Positions 14,619 to 20,629 of a stretch of 64,000 nt of DNA are shown here, one piece after another. Within the stretch, counting starts at the first letter, position 1. Each line of letters begins with the position of its first letter. The translations under genes and the position numbers were made by a program. Under the pieces are notes generated by a model. That model did no database searches and was not told the DNA's origin. It saw nothing but the letters and a program-made list of their open reading frames with translations. The stretch comes from Lentzea sp. NEAU-D7 (GTDB taxonomy: Bacteria > Actinomycetota > Actinomycetes > Mycobacteriales > Pseudonocardiaceae). Where the stretch lies: NCBI RefSeq assembly GCF_026242055.1, contig NZ_JAPJDL010000016.1, positions 81,282-145,281 of the forward strand. The letters are read 5' to 3'.

Positions 14619-15551
14619 TCAGCTCCACCAGTCGTCCGTCCCTCGAAGTCTCCGAGACAGTCGCCAGATGCTGCACACCATCGACGTGCTCACCACGAAC
14701 ACGATTCCAAGGATCAGGGCTTCCATTAGCTCAAGGGTCGAAGCGAGGGTCACGGCGGCGACGACGACGGCCAAGGTGAGGACCACTGCAGCAAGTATGA
14801 TGCTGATCGAGATCAGCATCCGATGGAACCTCACGTCATCACGCAGCGCTGCCATGCGCGGGGAATGACTACGGTCGCCGACCCTATGTCCCGTGTTCGG
14901 AAGATCACCGTCTTCTTGCTCGCCATCGTCTTTGGCGTCTTCGAGACGGTTGTTCACCGTGAGGTTGCCGTCAAAGACGACGTCCCGCGTGGTGCTGGCC
15001 GTTGGTTCGTCTGCCTGGTCGCCAGCAAGTCGGTTTCGCTCAAGCACATCTGCACCGACCCCGCTCAGGTGACGCTCACTGATGACCCGGAGCAAGTGTG
15101 CCCGAACCTGAGGGGTTAGCGCGTCGAAGCAGTCTGCTGCCCTGTCCTCGACCAGCTCGCTGACCACCTCCTCATCAATCGCCTCATCCATCATGCTGGT
15201 GGGGATGGCGTAGCTCCGCGCGTCGCGAGGCTGGGTCTCGCGGATCCTCTCCCACAACCACATCACCCTGCGGATCTCGATGGGGTTCAGCTGGCACGCC
15301 TGCGCGAACGCCCGCACCTGGTCGGGTTTCCTCGGCATCGTGCGCGTCTTCGGCGCCACGAAGTGATAGACCGACGACCTCGGCAGGCCACCGTAGAGGG
15401 CGATCTGACCTCGCGTCCGCCCGGACCACTCCACCATCCTGCGCATCATCGCGACGAACTCGAGCTCGTCCGTTGCGTCGAGCACGAGTTGTTCATCGAA
15501 CTCGTCCGGCCCGCGATCGATTCGGCCCAGGGGGTGCGGTTGCGGCTTCAT
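14619..15551 (-). CDS. HTH-domain protein with two C-terminal membrane segments
   Basis: This 310-aa protein has an N-terminal XRE-like helix-turn-helix region (MMRRMVEWSGRTRGQIALYG, then GLPRSSVYHF...MPRKPDQVRAFAQACQ). A middle section is Asp/Glu-rich (AIDEEVVSELVEDRAADCFD). Near the C-terminus are two hydrophobic segments (ISIILAAVVLTLAVVVAAV and LILGIVFVVSTSMVCSI). It could be a membrane-tethered DNA-binding protein; the target is unknown. The ATG at 15551 has GGAGG seven nt upstream and overlaps the stop of the preceding small membrane gene by 4 nt (ATGA). It lies inside the tRNA-Ser element and is the only intact large gene there. Confidence 0.7.
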   Translation of the reverse strand: MKPQPHPLGRIDRGPDEFDEQLVLDATDELEFVAMMRRMVEWSGRTRGQIALYGGLPRSSVYHFVAPKTRTMPRKPDQVRAFAQACQLNPIEIRRVMWLWERIRETQPRDARSYAIPTSMMDEAIDEEVVSELVEDRAADCFDALTPQVRAHLLRVISERHLSGVGADVLERNRLAGDQADEPTASTTRDVVFDGNLTVNNRLEDAKDDGEQEDGDLPNTGHRVGDRSHSPRMAALRDDVRFHRMLISISIILAAVVLTLAVVVAAVTLASTLELMEALILGIVFVVSTSMVCSIWRLSRRLRGTDDWWS

Positions 15552-15784
15552 CGCGCACCTCCGGAACCGAACAACGCGGTGAAGAACGCCTGAACCGCGG
15601 TACTGAGGCGCTGCAGCAGGCCGTTTCGTGGGGGGATGATCACGGTCACGATCGCAGCGACCAAGACCACGGTGAGACCCGTCGCGACCAGAGGATCGAG
15701 CGTGACCAGGAAGATCAGCAGGAAGTCGAAGATGAAGCCGCCGACGACCGTGGCGCACACCGCCGCTGCTTGGGGCCACGTCAT
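15548..15784 (-). CDS. Small two-helix membrane protein, partner of the HTH gene
   Basis: This 78-aa protein begins MTWPQAAAVCATVVGGFIFD and consists mostly of two hydrophobic helices (FIFDFLLIFLVTLDPLVA and LTVVLVAAIVTVIIP) with a short polar tail. Its TGA overlaps the ATG of the HTH/membrane gene, so they form a coupled pair. No family recognised. The start at 15784 is chosen because hydrophobic sequence begins there; the ribosome site is weak. Confidence 0.5.
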   Translation of the reverse strand: MTWPQAAAVCATVVGGFIFDFLLIFLVTLDPLVATGLTVVLVAAIVTVIIPPRNGLLQRLSTAVQAFFTALFGSGGAR

Positions 15785-15972
15785 CGACGGGTGTGCTGGC
15801 TCTTCATTGGCCCGTTGTGTTGTCTCCGGCCGGTTCGGGCTTGAGTCCCTGTTCTTGTTCAAGCTGAGGCTTGAGCCCCGGTTAGCTCGGGGACTTGCGC
15901 CCCGTGGCGCCTTCTTGTTCGGCGGCACGTCGATGCTCGCTTCCGCCAGCCCCGAGGCGGGGCTGGCCGCTT

Positions 15973-16029
15973 GCGGGGGCCCTGGAGCCCAGCTCCCGCG
16001 GACGGAAGCGGGACGTCCAGGGCCCCCGC
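15973..16029. repeat. Nested inverted repeat in the element
   Basis: GCGGGGGCCCTGGA (15973-15986) and TCCAGGGCCCCCGC (16016-16029) are perfect 14-bp arms. An inner TCCCGC/GCGGGA hairpin (15994-15999 and 16008-16013) sits in the loop. It is upstream of the small membrane gene and could be an old terminator or a replication/transfer-related structure. A second hairpin, CCCTCTTGG/CCAAGAGGG, is at 16108-16132. Between 16133 and 16548 I see no supported gene. Confidence 0.5.
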
Positions 16030-16548
16030 TGAGGGATGCAGTCAAGCTCGCCAGTAGGAACGAGAGCCCGACACCTGTCGAGTGGACGGCAATCCGAACG
16101 ACAGGCACCCTCTTGGCGTCGGACCAAGAGGGATACGACGATCATGCTTTCACGCGTGTAAGTCGGAAAACAGACTCGCGAGGGAGAAGGTGTCCAGCGG
16201 AGGCCAGATTCACGACGTCTTGGAAGCGTGCGTTTGCCATTGGAAATGCTTTCAGTGTCCAACAGAGCCCATTCCAACTCGTCTGGATTTCGCGACGCGA
16301 GTGTCTCACTCGAACTTCATCGAGGGCATCGGCGCTGTTCAGGGCCCTTGCGAAACTCCAACGTCCGGTTGGACACCATGCAAGCGTTGGACGTACCTAG
16401 TATTCGTGTACGCGGAACGGCAGTTAGGGAAGCTAAAGGTCGTTCTGTATTGGTGCTCTCGCAGAGGGATGCAGTCGGGCACCGCCGGAAGGAACAAAAC
16501 GATGGACCTGTCCGCGGCAACGGGCAGCCATCACCGATAACACCGCGG

Positions 16549-16593
16549 AGCCCCAGATCGCCCGCCGCAGCGCGTGATCTGGGGCTTTGCTTT
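16549..16593 (+). terminator. Rho-independent-like terminator inside the element
   Basis: AGCCCCAGATC (16549-16559) and GATCTGGGGCT (16576-16586) form an 11-bp stem followed by TTGCTTT, a T-rich tail rare in this GC-rich window. No recognisable plus-strand gene remains upstream, so its former gene has probably decayed. Confidence 0.65.
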
Positions 16594-17150
16594 GGGCCGT
16601 CCAACTCAAGGCTGGCTGAACGACGGTTGATCGTTCCAGTGACAACGCAGCTTCAGCGCGGGTCAGTGGCCGCGCCGTTTGAGCGTGGCGTCCCAAAGCA
16701 GCACGGCCCCCCGCCTGCAGTTCGCGGCTTTGCTCGCGCACGTCGCTCAGCCTTTCCCCGAAGGCTGAGCGCGGGCACGGCATAGGATCTGTGAACGGCC
16801 GTCCAGGCTCCTTCGGCAGATTGCGGACGGTCCCCTCAGGTTCCCGTCGAGCAGTTGAGCTCCTGCATGCCGGTCAGCTCGCGCAGTTGGCCTGAGGTCG
16901 TCATGGCGCCCTCGTCCACCAGGGTGGAGCATGGTCGCCGCGTAGGGCTTAGCGAGTCGCAGCGCTTCGTCCGCGAGATCAATGGTTCAGCTGGGGTCTT
17001 CTGCCGGCTGGTCACAGCACGTGGCCGTTGGACGCCGTGATGTCCAACTGGGCGTGACGGTGTCCAATGCAGCGGTGTCCAGAGCGGCGGTGCCGGACGA
17101 GATGATGGCGAGCGGGGCGCACGAAGGCGGTGATTCCGAGCAGCACAAGC

Positions 17151-17705
17151 CTCATTAGCAGCGGAGCTCGTCGCCTCCGCGAACTCAAGCGGCAGCGCGA
17201 CAGCGGAAGGTCAAGAAAGCGTCGTGCATGGTCGTTGAGAAGTGGCTGACGCACTGGTGGAGAACATCGCTGCGCCCACAGCCTGACCAAACACGATGGT
17301 GGGTCTATCGCGCGTCGGTCCACAAGCATCTCATCTCGGCGTTGGCTGCGCCGCATCGACCGCTTGCGGCCTGGGCACTTGGAAGTTCTCCACGCCCGGA
17401 TGATCGCGAACGGGCTGGAGCCGGGCACGGCGCATCTCCTTCACCGCACAATGGTCCGAACACGCGATGTTGACGCGGTACCTGCACATCCCGCACGAAC
17501 TGACCGACGCCATCGTGGCGCGGGTTGGCAGGCCCTCGTGGGCAACTCCGACAGCGGTCGACGAAGCCGAGCTGATCGAGGAGCAACGCGCGGCTCTTGT
17601 CCAGCTCGTCTCCACCCTGCCGCGGAGTTGGCGACGAGGCTCGCCGATGTGCTCCCAGGCGACGCCGAGGAGGACGGTCCCAACGGCGCTCCCGTGTCGG
17701 CGTAA
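17151..17705 (+). pseudogene. Frameshifted tyrosine recombinase (integrase) remnant
   Basis: Pieces of a typical actinomycete phage/plasmid integrase occur in order but in different frames. RRLRELKRQRDSG lies at about 17169-17207. VVEKWLTHWW...WWVYRASVHKHLISAL, the SAM-like N-terminal domain, lies at 17228-17346. Its continuation HLEVLHARMIANGLEPGTAH is in another frame at 17376-17435. LTRYLHIPHELTDAIVARVG, resembling the extreme C-terminus, is at 17470-17529. ELATRLADVLPGDAEEDG, a plausible tail, is at about 17624-17677. The catalytic core with the Arg/His/Tyr residues is almost entirely missing. At least three frameshifts and a large internal deletion are needed, so it cannot be functional. 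Its position beside the tRNA attachment repeat supports the element call. Confidence 0.7.
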
Positions 17706-17767
17706 GCGGGTGCGACAACCATCAGCGCAGTCTGATAGCCAGAGCGACTGAGACCCGCAGATGACAA

Positions 17768-17798
17768 AGGCCCAGCCACCTGAGTAGGTGCCGGGCCT
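17768..17798. terminator. Hairpin between integrase remnant and tRNA-Ser(GGA)
   Basis: Nested arms AGGCCC/GGGCCT (17768-17773 and 17793-17798) and CACCT/AGGTG form a hairpin just after the integrase remnant and just past the 3' end of the converging tRNA gene. Confidence 0.6.
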
Positions 17799-17805
17799 CT
17801 GACCT

Positions 17806-17820
17806 GAGCGGAGGATACGG
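17806..17820. repeat. Right attachment repeat, overlapping tRNA-Ser(GGA) 3' end
   Basis: This is the 15-bp copy of the repeat at 14366-14380. Here it covers the discriminator, the 3' acceptor strand and the first T-arm bases of the tRNA, the usual crossover region for tyrosine integrases. Confidence 0.75.
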
Positions 17821-17893
17821 GATTTGAACCCGTGAGGGGGTGAACCCAACACGATTTCCAGTCGTGCGCACTAGGCCGCTATGCGAATCCTCC
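17809..17893 (-). tRNA. tRNA-Ser(GGA)
   Basis: This 85-nt class II tRNA is on the minus strand. It has acceptor strands GGAGGAT/ATCCTCC, a long variable arm, an anticodon loop CTGGAAA (anticodon GGA) and a T-loop GGTTCAAATCC. CCA is not encoded. It stays intact despite the element integrated at its 3' end. Confidence 0.95.
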
Positions 17894-18117
17894 GTGGAGA
17901 ACCCTACCGGACGGGTGTTCCGGGGCCCAAAACGGGGGTGGACCTCCGGTCCGGCTCCCGTCACCCGCGTGGACGCAGACCCCGTCCGGCAACGCGCCTA
18001 GCCTGGTGAACACATGTGGAGGGGAGTACTCCCGAAGCAGCGGTGTCGTCAACACGGAGCCCACTGCGGGGCGCCCGGTGCCGTTGGCCAACGAGATCGT
18101 TTCGCTGGTGGAGGAGA

Positions 18118-18152
18118 CCTCCGGTTTAGCTGCCATGCGCTTAAACCGGAGG
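18118..18152 (+). promoter_or_regulatory. Hairpin that buries the ribosome site of a small gene
   Basis: CCTCCGGTTTA (18118-18128) and TAAACCGGAGG (18142-18152) form a perfect 11-bp stem with a 13-nt loop. The GGAGG at the 3' end of the stem is the ribosome site of the small ORF starting at 18160. The structure could control its translation, or be a dimeric repressor operator. Confidence 0.5.
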
Positions 18153-18159
18153 CTCCAAC

Positions 18160-18321
18160 GTGCTCGCCGTTCTCGACGTCCTCAACGACGTCGCGGGAAT
18201 CCTCAGCGCTCTCGTAGCCGTTCCCGCCGCGATCGTCACCCTCGTCCGCTCCCGACGCGCTCGGCGTGACCTCCCGCCCGCGCCGGAGTCCGGGGCCGAC
18301 GCGGCGCCGGAAAAATCCTGA
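18160..18321 (+). CDS. Small single-helix membrane protein (candidate)
   Basis: This 53-aa ORF starts with GTG, seven nt after GGAGG: MLAVLDVLNDVAGILSALVA continues into VPAAIVTLVRSRRARRD and a polar, charged tail. The pattern is one membrane helix followed by a positively charged stop-transfer sequence, typical of small membrane proteins. It ends 68 bp before the DGPF gene. No family recognised. The evidence is the ribosome site, the hydrophobic pattern and the hairpin that would sequester the ribosome site. The region 17894-18117 upstream holds nothing else I can support. Confidence 0.45.
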   Translation: MLAVLDVLNDVAGILSALVAVPAAIVTLVRSRRARRDLPPAPESGADAAPEKS

Positions 18322-18388
18322 CGTCCGTGTCGATCTGGCGGGGGGCCGCTCGTCGTGATCCCGTAAGACCGAACCGAGGAGGACGAAC

Positions 18389-18727
18389 GTGAAGTACATG
18401 CTGTTGATCTACGCGGCCGCCGACCAGCAGCCTACCTGCACCGTTGCGGACTGGATCGCCTACGAGAAGGAGATGAGGGACGCGGGCGTCCTGGTCTCCG
18501 GGCACTCGCTGGCCGACCTGGTCACCGCGACCACCGTCCAGGTCGGACAGGACGGGAAGCGCACCGTCACCGACGGGCCGTTCGCCGAGACCCGCGAGGT
18601 GCTGGGCGGCTACGACGTCATCGACGTGCCCGACCTCGACGCGGCGCTGGAGTGGGCCGCGAAGTGCCCCGGCTCGCGCGACGGCGGGGCGGTCGTCGTG
18701 CGGCCCATCGCCGAGTTCGACTTCTGA
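18389..18727 (+). CDS. YciI-like DGPF-domain protein
   Basis: This 112-aa cytosolic protein opens MKYMLLIYAA and carries the diagnostic TDGPFAETREVLGGYDVIDV segment of the DGPF/YCII family. It ends with a conserved VVRPIAEF. DGPF proteins are dimeric ferredoxin-like folds of unknown chemistry, and they are typical neighbours of ECF42 sigma factors; here the sigma gene begins 10 bp downstream. A GAGGAGG-type ribosome site precedes the GTG at 18389. It is probably a target or sensor component of the sigma factor's regulon. Confidence 0.88.
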   Translation: MKYMLLIYAAADQQPTCTVADWIAYEKEMRDAGVLVSGHSLADLVTATTVQVGQDGKRTVTDGPFAETREVLGGYDVIDVPDLDAALEWAAKCPGSRDGGAVVVRPIAEFDF

Positions 18728-18737
18728 GCCCGGCGCG

Positions 18738-19916
18738 ATGAACGTCGGGCAGGTGTTCCGGGAGGAGCGCGGCAGGCTGCTCGCGACGCTGGTCAAGCGC
18801 TTCGGCGACCTCGACCTGGCCGAGGAGGTCACCTCGGACGCCATCGAGGCGGCGCTGAAGCACTGGCCGGTGGACGGGGTGCCGGACAGGCCTGGCGCGT
18901 GGTTGCTCACGACCGCGCGCCGCAAGGCCGTCGACCGGTTGCGGCGCGACCAGGTCCACGCGGCACGGCTGGCGTTGTTGCAGGTGGAGGTCGACCGCGC
19001 GGATCCGCCGGCCGGGGACGGGCTGCCGGACGAGCGGCTGGAGCTGTTCTTCACGTGCGCGCACCCGGCGCTGGCCGAGGAGGACCGCGGCGCGCTGACG
19101 TTGCGCTGCCTGGCCGGCTTCACGACGCCCGAGGTCGCGCGGGCCTACCTGGTGCCGGTCACGACCATGCAGCAGCGGATCGTGCGCGCGAAGAAGAAGA
19201 TCAAGGAAGCGCGCATCCCGTTCCGCGTGCCGGACCCGCACGAGCTCCCGGAACGCCTGCCCGGCGTCCTGCAGGCCGTCTACTCGATCTTCACCGAGGG
19301 CTACGCGGCCCAGCGGGACGACCTGGCCGACGAGGCCATCCGGTTGGCGCGGATCCTCCAGGACCTGCTGCCGGACCGGGAGGTCACGGGGCTGCTGGCG
19401 TTGATGCTGCTGATCCACGCCCGCCGCGACGCCCGCGCGGAGCTGCTGGAGGACCAGGACCGCGCGCTCTGGGACCGCGACATGATCGACGAGGGCAGCG
19501 CGCTGGCCGAACGGGCGCTGACGGGCGGGTACGGGCCGTACGGCGTGCAGGCGGCGATCAACGCGTTGCACGACGAGGCGCCGGACTTCGACAGCACCGA
19601 CTGGCCGCAGATCGTGGCGCTCTACGACGTGCTGGGCAAGCTCGCGCCGTCGCCCGTCGTCGCCCTGAACAGGGCCGCCGCGATCGCCATGCGCGACGGT
19701 GCCGAAACCGGCCTCGCGCTGCTCGACGCGCTGGCCGGCGAACCCAGGCTGCGCGACTACCACCCGTACCGGGCGGCTCGCGCGGACCTGCTGCACCGGC
19801 TGGGCCGCGACGCCGAGGCCGCTGAGGCCTACCGCGAGGCCATCGCGCTCGCGGGCACCGAATCCGAACAGGACTTCCTGCGCCGCAGGCTGACCGCCGT
19901 CGAGGAGCAATCATGA
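18738..19916 (+). CDS. ECF RNA polymerase sigma factor, ECF42-like, with long C-terminal extension
   Basis: This 392-aa sigma factor has region 2 at about residues 10-80 (FGDLDLAEEVTSDAIEAALK, then PGAWLLTTARRKAVDRLRRD). Region 4 spans about 100-160 (LTLRCLAGFTTPEVARAYLV, then TTMQQRIVRAKKKIKEA). A roughly 210-residue helical C-terminal extension follows (FTEGYAAQRDDLADEAIRLA, ALNRAAAIAMRDG, ALLDALAGE), of the DUF6596/TPR type that distinguishes ECF42 from ordinary ECF sigma factors. No anti-sigma gene is present; in this group the extension is thought to control activity. It is co-transcribed with the DGPF gene and overlaps the next gene by 4 nt (ATGA). Confidence 0.9.
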   Translation: MNVGQVFREERGRLLATLVKRFGDLDLAEEVTSDAIEAALKHWPVDGVPDRPGAWLLTTARRKAVDRLRRDQVHAARLALLQVEVDRADPPAGDGLPDERLELFFTCAHPALAEEDRGALTLRCLAGFTTPEVARAYLVPVTTMQQRIVRAKKKIKEARIPFRVPDPHELPERLPGVLQAVYSIFTEGYAAQRDDLADEAIRLARILQDLLPDREVTGLLALMLLIHARRDARAELLEDQDRALWDRDMIDEGSALAERALTGGYGPYGVQAAINALHDEAPDFDSTDWPQIVALYDVLGKLAPSPVVALNRAAAIAMRDGAETGLALLDALAGEPRLRDYHPYRAARADLLHRLGRDAEAAEAYREAIALAGTESEQDFLRRRLTAVEEQS

Positions 19917-20485
19917 TCATGAAATGGCTGGAGGCCGAACGCCTGGGCGTCGCCGACCTCCTCGAAGACCTCACCGACGACGAGTGGCGGCGCGACACCC
20001 TCTGCGCCGGCTGGACCATGCAGACGATGGCCGCCCACCTGACCACGTCCACCCGCACGGGCTGGCGCGACGTGCTCACCGGCGTCGTGAAGGCGCGCTT
20101 CGACTGGGAGCGCATGGAGGACCAGAAGGCCCGTGCGATCGCCGCACGGTTCACCCGGTCGGAGTTGATCGCACAGATCCGCGAGACCGCCGCCTCGCCG
20201 AAGCGCGCGCCGATGGCCGCCCCGATCGACCCGCTGGTCGACTTCCTCGTCCACGGCCAGGACATCGCGCGCCCGCTGGGCCGCGTCCGCGAGATGCCGC
20301 TCGAACCGGCCCAGGCCGCCCTCGAACACGTGCTGAAGAGTCCGTTCTGGGGTGCTCGCAAGCGTTTTCGGGAGTCCGGAATTTCCGATCTTCCTGCCCC
20401 TGACCTGCTGATGATCGCCACGGGCCGGAAGTTGTCCACACCTGGGGACAACACTGTGGGCAACTCGAACACACGTTCGATCTAG
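19913..20485 (+). CDS. Maleylpyruvate isomerase family (DinB-fold) protein
   Basis: This 190-aa protein has the typical MPI_N helix and motif pattern: KWLEAERLGVADLLEDLTDD, then EWRRDTLCAGWTMQTMAAHL with the conserved Trp and metal-binding His. A second HGQDIARPLGR motif supplies another His/Asp. It lacks the SCP2-like C-terminal domain seen in the homolog at 9586. Its ATG overlaps the sigma factor stop, so it is the third gene of the DGPF-sigma operon. The chemistry is unknown; mycothiol-linked modification is possible. The last 60 bp of the gene contain a DnaA box pair and a LexA box that more likely belong to the SRP RNA/dnaX promoter region downstream. Confidence 0.82.
   Translation: MIMKWLEAERLGVADLLEDLTDDEWRRDTLCAGWTMQTMAAHLTTSTRTGWRDVLTGVVKARFDWERMEDQKARAIAARFTRSELIAQIRETAASPKRAPMAAPIDPLVDFLVHGQDIARPLGRVREMPLEPAQAALEHVLKSPFWGARKRFRESGISDLPAPDLLMIATGRKLSTPGDNTVGNSNTRSI
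20432..20452. promoter_or_regulatory. Inverted DnaA-box pair upstream of the SRP RNA/dnaX locus
   Basis: TTGTCCACA (20432-20440) matches the actinobacterial DnaA-box consensus exactly. TGGGGACAA (20444-20452) is a one-mismatch copy in the opposite orientation. They lie 55-75 bp before the start of the SRP RNA. Confidence 0.5.
20465..20480. promoter_or_regulatory. SOS (LexA) box, exact mycobacterial-type consensus
   Basis: TCGAACACACGTTCGA matches TCGAAC-N4-GTTCGA perfectly. It ends 14 bp before the -10 hexamer of the SRP RNA promoter, so bound LexA would cover the -35 region. Confidence 0.7.
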
Positions 20486-20494
20486 AGGGTTCGC

Positions 20495-20500
20495 TACACT
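20495..20500 (+). promoter_or_regulatory. -10 element of the SRP RNA promoter
   Basis: TACACT lies 6 nt before the first paired base of the SRP RNA (20507). No good -35 is visible; that position overlaps the LexA box. Confidence 0.5.
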
Positions 20501-20506
20501 AGCGTC

Positions 20507-20595
20507 GGACCTCGTGCGGCACACATCTCGCGAACCTCCCCAGGGCCGGAAGGCAGCAAGGATAAGCGGGCTCTGGTGGGTGCACGGGGTCCCCT
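20507..20595 (+). ncRNA. ffs: Signal recognition particle RNA (4.5S type)
   Basis: The RNA contains the universal domain IV core: CCAGGGCCGGAAGGCAGCAA around 20540-20559, with the GGAA tetraloop and the asymmetric GCAG/AAGG loop that bind Ffh. The terminal stem pairs GGACCTCGTGC (20507-20517) with GCACGGGGTCC (20582-20592). CCCCTTTT follows as a terminator-like tail. The size of about 89 nt and its position directly before dnaX are both typical of actinobacteria. It pairs with Ffh to target membrane proteins. Confidence 0.93.
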
Positions 20596-20629
20596 TTTCG
20601 TGTCGGGGTCCACCGGTACTGTCTGCGGC

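Larger units (their letters stand above)
14366..17820. mobile_element. Decayed integrative element in tRNA-Ser(GGA)
   Basis: A 3.45-kb segment is bounded by 15-bp direct repeats derived from the 3' end of tRNA-Ser(GGA). It contains a frameshifted tyrosine-integrase remnant next to the tRNA, an HTH/membrane gene pair at the other side, and about 1.4 kb (15785-17150) with no convincing gene, lower GC and several hairpins. Replication or transfer genes were not found. It therefore looks like the deleted remains of an actinomycete integrative plasmid or prophage. Confidence 0.7.

Noticed and set aside
16082..17150. Small genes in the middle of the tRNA-Ser element
   Set aside because: Several 60-180-codon frames exist on both strands, but none has a ribosome site, domain or coherent codon use.
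18006..18269. 87-codon plus-strand frame overlapping the hairpin region
   Set aside because: Its second half is arginine-rich frame-shadow of the better-supported 53-codon ORF, and it lacks a ribosome site.
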